A stretch of DNA of 64,000 nucleotides, taken from Niveibacterium sp. 24ML (GTDB taxonomy: Bacteria; Pseudomonadota; Gammaproteobacteria; Burkholderiales; Rhodocyclaceae). Position 1 is the stretch's first letter. Each line of letters opens with the position of its first letter. This document shows positions 29,601 to 37,701 of the stretch, piece by piece. Where the stretch lies: NCBI RefSeq assembly GCF_026586805.1, contig NZ_JAPFHA010000004.1, forward strand, positions 124,001 to 188,000. The letters are read 5' to 3'. The position numbers and the translations under genes were made by a program. The notes beneath the pieces are model-generated. The model worked only from the letters and a program-made list of their open reading frames with translations, searched no databases and was not told the origin of the DNA.

Positions 29601-29750
29601 CGCCAGCGTCGTCAGTACGATGAGCGCAAGGACCAAGAAGACCCGGAGCGCAATGCGCCTGCGTTTTCGAGGGGGCGTTACCGTCGCTTGCGCCGGGTGA
29701 TCCATGCCATTCCAACCAGAATCAGAGGGGGTGAGTTCGATGTGCTGCAT
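26631..29750 (-). CDS. Divergent class A penicillin-binding protein (GT51 transglycosylase + transpeptidase)
   Basis: A 1039-aa bitopic inner-membrane protein with a basic N-terminus and TM helix (IALRVFLVLALIVLTTLAVLAW, ~30-51). The GT51 region has FIENRELLSPEHLTKNP in place of the usual EDxxFxxHxG, GGSTLATQIEKYRHS in place of GGSTITQQ, and VLDYLNTVPLAAKAGYGEV. The transpeptidase part has STAK (SxxK), SVN and KTGTGD motifs. It should polymerise and cross-link peptidoglycan or modify its activity. It is longer than typical PBP1a (about 800 aa) because of a large insert between the transpeptidase motifs. Start ATG 29750 keeps a short cytoplasmic tail; ATG 29705 is an alternative. Confidence 0.82.
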   Translation of the reverse strand: MQHIELTPSDSGWNGMDHPAQATVTPPRKRRRIALRVFLVLALIVLTTLAVLAWREASTSRLQSRYLSEWGQRMNFKLAPGKSDAIRFPATGPFDQRFGYTALPQITTRLTARHYAVTDQARISPEMAQTIDAGLFAPYREKTRGGLAIDDCAGEALFDAQIPVRAYDKFESVPPMLVRSLLFIENRELLSPEHLTKNPAIEWDRLLKASADQLIHRFNPDHDAHGGSTLATQIEKYRHSAGGRTTSPQDKLQQMASASLRAYLGGPDTSAVRRQLVLDYLNTVPLAAKAGYGEVIGIGDALAAWYGRDFAEVNALLRNPNADKAKRALAYKQALSLMISQRRPSGFLADQQSLEALTNTHLRLLASEGVIDASLRDAALAQPLKLQRAAAASDNLHTVAGRKAVLVTRTQLSSLLGVSRLYDLDRMDMSAVSSIDSRLQREVTDTLRSINTTEAAKAAGLIGERMLGGGDPSQVIYSFTLFERAAGANLVRVQTDNFDQPFDINAGTKLDLGSTAKLRTLVTYLELVADLHERLGSISKESLQQVPIARQDALTRWAVDYLSSTSERGLEPMLQAAMERKYSASPGESFFTGGGLLTFENFDKADNERIVSVRESLQRSVNLPFIRLMRDIVRHTMFNMPSSSATLLDDHDDPKRQEYLARFADREGKAFIVRFYKKFQGKSESEIMDALLQGIRPTPKRLATIFRSINPGANEAQFSEFLTQRLPDASIESTSLARLYDQYSPERYDLADRGYLAGVHPLELWLVAYLRTHPKASLAEVFEASADERQNVYRWLFRTRHKSAQDVRIKQLVEVEAFLEIHKRWKRLGYPFETLVPSYATALGSSADRPAALAELVGVLINDGVRLPTVRLDQLRFAVGTPYETHFAYQPAASEQVLAPEVARVAREAMALVVEKGTARRLSGVFKRPDGSPIAVGGKTGTGDHRFEVYGKGGVLISSRVVSRSGTFVFYIGERHFGTVTAYVKGPAAEQYQFTSALPAQLLKILAPKLIDEINRSANPGTDCKAAPAAPKPADKAAA

Positions 29751-29916
29751 CGCATTATCGCGAAAGCGCAGGCTTGGCGTCCGCAGCGTGGCGAACTTGC
29801 AACGATGGCAGAAATAGTTGTGCCGCTCGATCGCATTGCTGGCCCAGGCATGGCAGGCGCGCCAATGCCGAATGCAAGGGCGCGCTGCGGCGCGGCCGCC
29901 GTTTGCGGCACAATGA

Positions 29917-30417
<501 letters not shown>

Positions 30418-30426
30418 GCCGGGGCG

Positions 30427-31020
30427 CTAGTTCGCGCCCTGCTGCTTCTTCATCGCTTCCATCATCTGTTTCATCTGCTCGGGGCTCATCTTGCCGCCGG
30501 GCGGTGTGCCGGCCTGCATCTTCTGCATTTCGAGGCTGTTGAAGCGGCGTCCGCCGGCTTCGATGTCGCCTGGTTTCCAGCCGGCAGGGCAGGCGCCGAG
30601 CCAGCGCACGGCAATCTTGCTGCGCATCTCGGCCTTGCCGTCCATCGGCGGGTCGAAGCGGATCTGCGAGTCGATCGTGTAGGCGCTGTTGAGGTCGCCG
30701 CTGATCACCGAATGCGTGGTCGAGGTGGTGTTGCCGTGCTTGCACACGGCATCGCTGACCCAGCCGGTCGCGGTCTTGCTGAAGCTGTGCTTCGAGCAGG
30801 CGTTCGGTCCGCCGCCCTGCATCGCGTGTTTCTGCATCGCCGCGTCGGTCTTGGCGTCGATGCACTGCTTCATCGGCGGCATGGCGCCCTTGGCGTCGCC
30901 CTCCATCTTCATTTCCCAGAGGCCTTCCTTGCGTTGCGGGGCGTCGCTGGCCAGCACCGGCGGGCTGACGACAAGGCCCAGCAGGAGCAGGTAGGGTAGG
31001 CGGGTGTGCAGGGTGTGCAT
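30427..31020 (-). CDS. DUF3617 domain exported protein
   Basis: A 197-aa protein with a signal peptide (LPYLLLLGLVVSPPVLASDA). The mature part follows the DUF3617 pattern: RKEGLWEMKME, a Cys-containing MKQCID, CSKHSFSKTATGW, then a VCKHGNTTSTTHSVISGD beta segment and a Met/Gln/Lys-rich C-terminal tail. It is a periplasmic protein of unknown function. It converges with the YhcH gene with only nine bases between the stops. Confidence 0.85.
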   Translation of the reverse strand: MHTLHTRLPYLLLLGLVVSPPVLASDAPQRKEGLWEMKMEGDAKGAMPPMKQCIDAKTDAAMQKHAMQGGGPNACSKHSFSKTATGWVSDAVCKHGNTTSTTHSVISGDLNSAYTIDSQIRFDPPMDGKAEMRSKIAVRWLGACPAGWKPGDIEAGGRRFNSLEMQKMQAGTPPGGKMSPEQMKQMMEAMKKQQGAN

Positions 31021-31099
31021 GATGTCTCCTTGCAGTGGATCGCTGCCTTCAGCATAGACCCGGATCTGCCGCCCGGCTGGGTCGGGCGTGGGCGTTCCC

Positions 31100-33457
31100 T
31101 TACTCGTGGCGATTGAGGCCGCGTTCGCGCTCGCGCTGGCGCAGCACGTCGATCATCACGTTGAAGGTGCGGCCCAGCGCGCCGATTTCGTCGCCGGTGT
31201 TCACCTGCACATGCGCGGCATCGTAGTCGCCCCGCTTGAGCGCATCGCTTGCGTCGATCAGTCGTCTGACTGGCCGCACGATCGAGCGCGCGAAGGCCAG
31301 TGCGAGCAGCACGAAGACCACGCCCACCGCAGCCAGGCTGTAGAGCACCTGATGGAACATGCGCTGCAGTGGAGCCTCGAAGCTCTCGTGGGTTTCGGTG
31401 ACGCCGACCACCCAGTCGTGGCCGGCGACCGGCGCGAAGCCGGCCACTTCCTCGGTTTTCGTGATCGTCGAGGGGTAGTCGAGGTTGCCTTCGCGCTGTG
31501 CGCCGATCATTGCGCGCGCCAGCGCCGGCATGCCGAGGCTCTCGATGCGCGGGCGGCGAAAGCGCTGATCGGCGGCGATTTCGGCCTGGGTGGCGGGCGA
31601 TAGCGCATCGAGGCTATGGAAGATCAGGCCGGGATCACGGTGGTGGATCAGCACGCCGTCGCCATCGATCAGGAAGGCGTTGCGATTGGCGTTGTGTGCG
31701 CTGTCGACGATCGCGCCGATTGTCTCTGCGCGGATCCGCAAGACGATCACGCCGATGACCTGCCCGCCACGATTGCGCACCGGATGCGCGAGGTAGGCGC
31801 CGGAGCGCCCGGCCACGGCGCCGACGATCAGGCTCGTCACATTGGGGCGGCCCGACATGGCCGTCCTGAAATACTCACGAAAGCCGAAGTTGCCCCCGAC
31901 GACTTCCGGGGCGGTTGAAATCAGGGCGGTGCCGCCCGCGTCCATCAGGGTGAGCAGATGCACGTCCGGGTTGGTGGCGACCAGGGCCGCCAGGCGCATG
32001 CGGATGCTCTCCAGCGCCGCTGCGTTGGGGGATTCGAGGCCTGCGATCACGTCACTGTTGTTGGCAATGAACGCCGTCACCCGGCGGCTGTCTTCCAGCA
32101 ACTGCGACAGCCGCCCGGCCGTGCTCAGCGCCAGATGCTCAAGGCTGCGGCGCTCTGCATGCGCCAGCGCATCCACGCTGCTGGCGTAGTTGTGGTAACC
32201 GGTGATGCTCATCGGCACCAGCGCCGCGAACACCAGCGCCAGCGACATTTTCACCGCTAGCGGCCATGAGCCTGGGTGCCAGAGCCAGCGGCCGATTCGC
32301 GGCCGCTGACGATCCCGATCCCCCGGCAGCGCGGCCTCGCTGCCGGCCGCCAGCGCTTCCTGCAGGCCAAGACTGGCCGCATGCGCGGCGAACAGCGCCC
32401 GGCGGAATGCCTCGACACTTTGCGGGCGATCCTCAGGCCGCAGTTGCAGCGCCCAGTCGATCGCGCGCAGAAAGGCCGCGCTGTAGCGGCCCGCGCCAGC
32501 CGCTTCGGCGCTCACATCGGCCTGCGGGGCGGCCTGGCGGTCTGGCGCTTCGCGCGGGCGCTGGCCACACACCATCCAGTACAGCGTTGCGGCGAGGGCG
32601 TAGAGGTCGGTCCACGGCCCCTGGTGATCGCCGAGGTACTGCTCGATCGGCGCATAGCCGGGCGTGAGGATTGCCGGCGCATCAACCGCACCGCCGCTTG
32701 CCGGCCGCGCGGCGCCGAAATCGAGCAGCACGAGGCTGCCGTCCTCGTCGCGCACGCTGATGTTGTCCGGCTTGATGTCACGGTGCAGTACGCCGGTGCG
32801 GTGCACCAGCGCCAGGCCGTCCAGCAGGGGCGCGAGCAAGAGCAGCAGATCGGGCTCCGACACCGGCGGCGCGCCCGCGTCCGCGCCACCCTTGCGCGCA
32901 CCGAGCAGGCGGCTGAGTGCCGGTGCCGCGCGCCCGCGGCCTTGCCACCAGTCGGTGAGCGATTTGCCGCGCTCGTAGTCCAGCACCATGTAAGCGGTGC
33001 GATTCGCTTCGAAGAAGCGCGCCACGCGCACGATGTTCGGGTGGCGGAAGGTCGCCAGGGTGCGGGCCTCGACGAGGAACTGATCGAGCCCGTCGAGCAG
33101 GGTGCGGACGTTGTCGATGCGGCGCGGCCGCACCGTGCTGTCACGCGCGCGCTGGGCGAACTGCGCCGGCAGGTATTCCTTGATCGCCACCGACGCATGC
33201 AGGTTCACATCGGTCGCGAGGTAGGTGATGCCGAAACCGCCCTGGCCGAGCACTGCGTCGATGCGGTATTCGTGCAAGCGGTAGCCGGCCGGTAGCGCGA
33301 TCGGCACCGGCCCGCTCGCGGCATGCAGTGCGGCTGCGGCGGCGCCGGCGGGCAGCACCACGGTTGAGTCGTCCGTGGCGGCGGGTGAAGGCCCGGCACG
33401 CATTTGCTCGGCAGCAAGCGCTTCGGGGCTCAGCAGCACGGTGTTCTGATCATCCAT
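31100..33457 (-). CDS. Membrane Ser/Thr protein kinase with periplasmic sensor and C-terminal HAMP
   Basis: A 785-aa protein. The cytoplasmic N-terminal kinase domain (~62-330) has the Gly loop GQGGFGITY (71-79), Lys93 in VAIKEY, HRDIKPDN, DFGAA and the GYAPIEQY loop. It is followed by a TM (~405-425), a ~280-residue periplasmic Cache-like sensor (contains LLTLMDAGGTALISTAPE and FLIDGDGVLIHHRDP), a second TM and a HAMP domain that ends the protein. A kinase before the sensor and a terminal HAMP without output is unusual. The gene is divergent from the transporter operon at 33531 with 73 bases between starts, so shared regulation is likely. The ATG at 33457 is chosen over upstream in-frame starts, which would overlap the divergent gene. 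Confidence 0.87.
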   Translation of the reverse strand: MDDQNTVLLSPEALAAEQMRAGPSPAATDDSTVVLPAGAAAAALHAASGPVPIALPAGYRLHEYRIDAVLGQGGFGITYLATDVNLHASVAIKEYLPAQFAQRARDSTVRPRRIDNVRTLLDGLDQFLVEARTLATFRHPNIVRVARFFEANRTAYMVLDYERGKSLTDWWQGRGRAAPALSRLLGARKGGADAGAPPVSEPDLLLLLAPLLDGLALVHRTGVLHRDIKPDNISVRDEDGSLVLLDFGAARPASGGAVDAPAILTPGYAPIEQYLGDHQGPWTDLYALAATLYWMVCGQRPREAPDRQAAPQADVSAEAAGAGRYSAAFLRAIDWALQLRPEDRPQSVEAFRRALFAAHAASLGLQEALAAGSEAALPGDRDRQRPRIGRWLWHPGSWPLAVKMSLALVFAALVPMSITGYHNYASSVDALAHAERRSLEHLALSTAGRLSQLLEDSRRVTAFIANNSDVIAGLESPNAAALESIRMRLAALVATNPDVHLLTLMDAGGTALISTAPEVVGGNFGFREYFRTAMSGRPNVTSLIVGAVAGRSGAYLAHPVRNRGGQVIGVIVLRIRAETIGAIVDSAHNANRNAFLIDGDGVLIHHRDPGLIFHSLDALSPATQAEIAADQRFRRPRIESLGMPALARAMIGAQREGNLDYPSTITKTEEVAGFAPVAGHDWVVGVTETHESFEAPLQRMFHQVLYSLAAVGVVFVLLALAFARSIVRPVRRLIDASDALKRGDYDAAHVQVNTGDEIGALGRTFNVMIDVLRQRERERGLNRHE

Positions 33458-33530
33458 TTCGCGTGGCGGCTTCCGGTGGGTGGCGGCACGGGTGCTACGA
33501 TAGTTCAACCCTGCACCGGGAGTGCGTTCC

Positions 33531-34187
33531 ATGCAAGCGAAGCGCGAGTCCGCCGAATCTGCCGCGCCCGCCCCAGCACCGCTGGGTCGCCTGTTCCTTG
33601 TTGCAGCGCTGGTGGCGTTCTTCGGCGTGGGCATGAGCGCCTTCCTCAACTACTTCAAGTTCAAGTCCGCGCTGGAGTCGGCCGCGCGCTCGCGCATGGC
33701 GGTGCCGGCGCTGGCGGTGCGTGAAGGGGTGCAGGCCTCGCTCGCGCTGGGTCTGCCGCTGGCCAGTGCTGCGGCCGTACCGGATCTGCTGGCGCGCGAG
33801 CGCCAGGCCGATGCCGCGATCCGGGCAATTGAGGTGTTCGACGCCGAAGGTCGCGTCGTGTTCAGCGCCGGCGCCGCGGCACCGGGCTCCGCCATCCCGG
33901 CCGCATGGCTTGTCGCCGCCCGTGCGTCGGCGGGCGATGCCTGGCATGTGCTGGAGCCCGACAGCGCGGTCCTCGGCTTTTCCCTGCGCAACAGTTTCGA
34001 TTTGCCGCAAGGCCATGTCGCGGTGCGCTACGCGCTGACCGATCAGCAGCAGGCCCTCGCGCGCATGCGTGCCGCGTTGCAGCGGATTGCGCTGATCGGC
34101 GGGGCGGCCACCGCCTTGCTGGCGATGCTGGCGGTGTGGGCCGTGCTGCGTTTCAGTGGCCGGGCGCAGAGCCCTGCGGCGCGATGA
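33531..34187 (+). CDS. Membrane protein with periplasmic sensor-like domain
   Basis: A 218-aa protein with two TM helices (~18-40 and ~186-208) bracketing a ~145-residue periplasmic domain. The domain looks like a small PAS/Cache-type sensor (ALAVREGVQASLALGLPL, AIRAIEVFDAEGRVVFSAG). No cytoplasmic output follows TM2. The first ~190 residues of the next gene repeat this plan (TM, AELVAK-GIALPDLVGVD, LAIRDAGGVLRFEHG, TM), so the two may form a hetero-oligomeric sensor. CGGGAG is eight bases before the ATG. It overlaps the next gene by four bases (ATGA). Confidence 0.7.
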   Translation: MQAKRESAESAAPAPAPLGRLFLVAALVAFFGVGMSAFLNYFKFKSALESAARSRMAVPALAVREGVQASLALGLPLASAAAVPDLLARERQADAAIRAIEVFDAEGRVVFSAGAAAPGSAIPAAWLVAARASAGDAWHVLEPDSAVLGFSLRNSFDLPQGHVAVRYALTDQQQALARMRAALQRIALIGGAATALLAMLAVWAVLRFSGRAQSPAAR

Positions 34188-35936
34188 CTCACCGCGCGCC
34201 CCCCTTGCACGCCCGCCTCGCCGCCGCGATCCTGCTGGCCGTCATGTTGGGGCTGGGCTGTGTGTCCTGGGCGACGCAGCAGGCCTTCAACGACAACTTG
34301 CAGCCAGAACTCGCGCGCAAGGCGGCGGTGGTGGGCCGCTCGGTCGCCGAGCTGGTGGCCAAGGCCAGCGGCTACGGTATCGCACTGCCCGATCTGGTTG
34401 GCGTCGACGCCTATCTGGCCGAGGTACGCCGGCAGCATCCCGAGCTGGCGCAGCTGGCGATCCGCGATGCCGGCGGCGTGCTGCGTTTCGAGCATGGCGA
34501 GCGCGCTGCGGCTGCCGGCGTTCAGGTGCCCATCGGCCGCGCGGCGGCGGTGCTCGGCAGCGTCGAGGTGGGTGTCAGCGTGGCCTACCTGCGCAACATC
34601 CTGTTCGAAGTGCTGCTCGATCTGGCGGTGGTGTTCGTGGTGGCGGTGTTCCTCACGCGCGAGCTGCTGCAGTTCATCACGGCGACTGATCCGCGCCTGG
34701 GCGCCGTGCCCGGCAGTGGTGGCGCCTTGCTTGCGCGCATGCGGGTGCCCTTGTTCCTCTTCATGCTGGCCGAAGAGCTGACGCGCGCCTTCGTGCCGGG
34801 CTTTGCGCGCACGCTGCTCGGCGCGGACACGGCGGTGTCGGCGGATGTGGCGGTGGGCCTTCCGATCGTGGTGTTCATGCTCGTTGTTGCGCTCGGCCAG
34901 CCGCTGCTGGCGAGCTGGAGCGAGCGGATCGGGCTGCGCGCCGCGATGCAGTGGGGCGCGCTGATCGGCTTCGTGGGGCTTGCGGGCGCCGCGCTGGCGC
35001 GCGACCTCACCACATTCATGCTGTGGCGCGCGCTGTGTGGATTGGGCTACGCCATGGTGTTTGTGGCCGCGCAGGCTTTCGTGATTGCGCACACCACGCA
35101 GGCCGAGCGCACCCGCGGCTTCGCCCTGTTCGTCGGCGCGATCATGGTGGCGGCGGTCTGTGGGCCGCCGCTGGGCGGCATCCTCGCCGATCATGTTGGC
35201 GCGCGCGCGCGCGGGCTTCGCGGTGGCTGCGGCGATTGCGCTCGTTGCGGGCCTGGCGGTGCGCTTGCTGCCGCCCGCGGCGGCGTCGCAGGCCAGCCTG
35301 ACGCCCGCCCTCGCCTTGCGCGATCTGGCGCGGGTGCTTGGTGAGCGGCGCTTCCTGCTGATCACGCTGCTTGCCGCAGTGCCGGCCAAGCTGATCCTCG
35401 CCAGCTTCTGCTTTTATCTGGTGCCGATCTACGTGCTTTCGCTCGGTGCGCCCACTGCGGCGGCCGGGCGGGCGCTGATGGTCTACGCGGTGGTGCTGGT
35501 GCTGGTGTTGCCCTGGGCGGCGCGGCTGGCCGAGCGTGGCGTATCGCAGGTGTCGCTGGTCGGTGGCGGGCTGTGCCTTTCCGCGCTGGGTGGCTTTGGC
35601 TTGCTGCTGTGGGGCGGGGTGGGGCCGGTGTTCCTGGCGATGGCCTTGCTCGGGCTGGGGCAGGGGCTTTCGATCGCGGCGCAGAGCAGTTTGCTGTCGC
35701 TGGCCTGCGCCGATGAGATTCGCGCGCACGGCACCGGCGCCCTGTTCGGCAGCTACCGGCTGATTGAGCGGCTTGGCAACGCCAGCGGCCCGCTGCTTGC
35801 CGGCGTGCTGGTGGCGGCGCTTGGCCATGCCGGCGCCTTCGCCCTGATCGCCGCGCTGGTGCTCGGCTGCGGCCTGCTGTTCCTGGTGCTGGCGGGCGCC
35901 TTGCGCGGCGTGCATGTTGCCGAGGTGCGCGCATGA
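34184..35936 (+). pseudogene. MFS transporter with N-terminal periplasmic sensor domain, frameshifted
   Basis: Two overlapping frames encode one ~583-residue MFS protein. Frame one starts at ATG 34184 with a TM, a periplasmic sensor-like domain (~30-140), a TM, and the first MFS half (EELTRAFVPGFARTLL, LWRALCGLGYAMVFVAAQAF, GPPLGGILADHVGARA), then runs out of frame to 35344. The other frame supplies the second half (GFAVAAAIALVAGLAVRLLPP through FGSYRLIERLGNASGPLLAG) to the stop at 35934-35936. The switch point is the alternating GC tract at 35199-35213. Adding one GC unit restores the frame. It is a sequencing error, a recent mutation or a phase-variable switch. The stop overlaps the next start. 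Confidence 0.8.
35199..35213 (+). repeat. GC dinucleotide tract at the MFS frameshift
   Basis: Seven GC units plus G. A change of one unit shifts the MFS reading frame by two bases, and one extra unit joins the two frames exactly. Confidence 0.85.
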
Positions 35937-36964
35937 AGGCGCGCTGGCCGATCCTGCTGATGATGCTGGCGATCTGGCTGCAGCCGGTGCAGGCGGCGCA
36001 GCCCTTCCGCATCTATGCGGTGACCTACCGTGGCGCCACCGAGGTGGAGCGCGGCTTTGCCGACTACTTTGCGGCGCGCGGCATCCCGGTCGAGATCACC
36101 TACCGCGACATCGCGCTCGACACCTCGCGCCTGCCCGCGCTGGTGGAAGAGATCCGCCGCACGCGGCCTGACCTTGTCTACACCTGGGGCTCGGGCGTCA
36201 CGCTGGGGATTGCCGGGCCGTGGGATCAGGCCGACCCGGCGCGATACATCACCGACATCCCGGTGGTGTTCAGCCTCGTCGCGGCGCCGGTGAGCGCGCG
36301 CATCGTGCCGGCCATGCAATCGTCGCGGCGCAACGTCACCGGCGTGAGCCATCTTGCGAGCGTGGCGGCGCAGATGCAGGTGATGGCCGCCTACCGGGCG
36401 TTCGGCTGCGTCGGCGTGCTCTACTCGCCGAACGAACCGAACGCGCTGGCCGTGCTGGATGACTTGCGGGCCGAAGGGCGCAGACGTGGTTTTCGTGTCG
36501 AGGCGCGCGCCTTTCGCACCGATGCCGCTGGCAAACCCGTCGCCGCCGGCGCCGAAGCGCTGGTGGGCGAGCTTCGCCAGGCGGGTGCCCAGTGGTTGTA
36601 CCTGCCGCCGGATTCCTTCCTCAACACCCAGGCCCGGGCGGTGGTGCTGCCGGCTGCCCTGAAGGCCGGCCTGCCCAGTTTTGCCTCGACCGAACCGCTG
36701 ATGGCTGCCGGCGCGCTGGCCGGGCTGGTGAGCCGCTACTACACGGTCGGCCAGTTCGCCGGCTACAAGGCTGAGCAGATTCTTCTGAACAAACGGCCGC
36801 CCAGCCAGATTCCGGTCGAAACGCTGACGCGCTTTTCCTTGCAGGTAAGCCTGCCGGTGGCGCGCCAGCTTGGCGCGCTGCCACCGCTAGCGATGTTCAA
36901 CTACGCTGAAATGCTGGAGGCCGACTTCGTCGCGCCCACCCTCTCTGCAAGGGAAAACCGATGA
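35933..36964 (+). CDS. ABC-type solute-binding protein (ABC_sub_bind family)
   Basis: A 343-aa exported protein with a signal peptide (WPILLMMLAIWLQPVQA, cleavage near residue 20). The Rossmann-like binding fold of the DUF534/ABC_sub_bind family is visible: IYAVTYRGATEVERGFADYFAARG, DLVYTWGSGVTLGI, IPVVFSLVAAPV, GVLYSPNEPNALAVLDDL, AGLVSRYYTVGQFAGYKAEQILL. Relatives bind tryptophan/tyrosine or unknown ligands and often pair with ABC permeases or sensor proteins. No permease is next to it here. It is embedded between the MFS and GNAT genes with four-base overlaps on both sides, and likely delivers a periplasmic ligand to the sensor or transporter of this operon. Confidence 0.84.
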   Translation: MKARWPILLMMLAIWLQPVQAAQPFRIYAVTYRGATEVERGFADYFAARGIPVEITYRDIALDTSRLPALVEEIRRTRPDLVYTWGSGVTLGIAGPWDQADPARYITDIPVVFSLVAAPVSARIVPAMQSSRRNVTGVSHLASVAAQMQVMAAYRAFGCVGVLYSPNEPNALAVLDDLRAEGRRRGFRVEARAFRTDAAGKPVAAGAEALVGELRQAGAQWLYLPPDSFLNTQARAVVLPAALKAGLPSFASTEPLMAAGALAGLVSRYYTVGQFAGYKAEQILLNKRPPSQIPVETLTRFSLQVSLPVARQLGALPPLAMFNYAEMLEADFVAPTLSARENR

Positions 36965-37650
36965 GCACATTGCCTGAACTGCCCGCCGCGTGCCGCCTGC
37001 GCGGTCTTACCGAAGCCGATCTGCCTGCGCTGATGCCGCTGCATGCGGCGGTGATGGCAGACCTGCGCGATCCCTCACTGTTCCGCCTCGCGGGTGGGCC
37101 GGAGGCCTTTTTCAGCAGCCACGTCGGCGCCCGTGGCGAGAGCTGGGGCGTCTTCCTGGCTGACGAACTGGTGGCCTATGCGTCGCTGACGCTGCCGCGG
37201 GCCGACGATCGCGACAACTATGCGCGGGATCTGGGCTGGCCGCCCGAGCGCGCCGCCCGCGTGGCGCAGCTGTCGGCCGCGATGGTGGCGCCCGAGCACC
37301 GCCGCCTTGGCCTGCACGGCAAGTTGATCGACATCCGCATCGCCCGCGCGCAGGCGCTTGGCTTGCCGGACCTGCTGGTGCGGGCCGCGCCGGCCAATGC
37401 GCTGTCGCGACAGACCTTGATCGAGCACGGCTTTGCGCTGGTGTGGCTGGGCGTGCAGGCGGAAGGTTCGCTGCGGCATATCTTCTGGCGGCCGGCGGAT
37501 CGGATGGCGACCGGCGCCGACGACGCCGGCGTGATCTGGGCGGACGGCGCCGACCTGGAGGCGCAGCGGGTCTGGCTCGCGGCCGGGCGGCGCGGGGTGC
37601 GCGCGCGCGAAGCGGACCATGCGATCGGATTCGCGCTGCCGCCGGACTGA
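36961..37650 (+). CDS. GNAT family N-acetyltransferase
   Basis: A 229-aa protein. The GNAT acetyl-CoA site is visible as LSAAMVAPEHRRLGLHGKLIDIRIARAQALG (~residues 101-131), followed by RAAPANALSRQTLIEHGFAL. The last ~60 residues extend beyond the normal domain and are Asp/Ala/Arg-rich. It is the last gene of the operon starting at 33531, with an ATGA overlap to the binding-protein gene. It could modify the ligand or a product of the transporter system; the substrate is unknown. Confidence 0.84.
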   Translation: MSTLPELPAACRLRGLTEADLPALMPLHAAVMADLRDPSLFRLAGGPEAFFSSHVGARGESWGVFLADELVAYASLTLPRADDRDNYARDLGWPPERAARVAQLSAAMVAPEHRRLGLHGKLIDIRIARAQALGLPDLLVRAAPANALSRQTLIEHGFALVWLGVQAEGSLRHIFWRPADRMATGADDAGVIWADGADLEAQRVWLAAGRRGVRAREADHAIGFALPPD

Positions 37651-37701
37651 GCCGGCGCATTTGCTACCATCCACGCCAGTTTGAATCGAGGCAGCCGCAG
37701 C

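Noticed and set aside
35933-37650. A standard ABC importer operon
   Set aside because: No ATP-binding or ABC permease gene is present; the transporter in the operon is of the MFS type.
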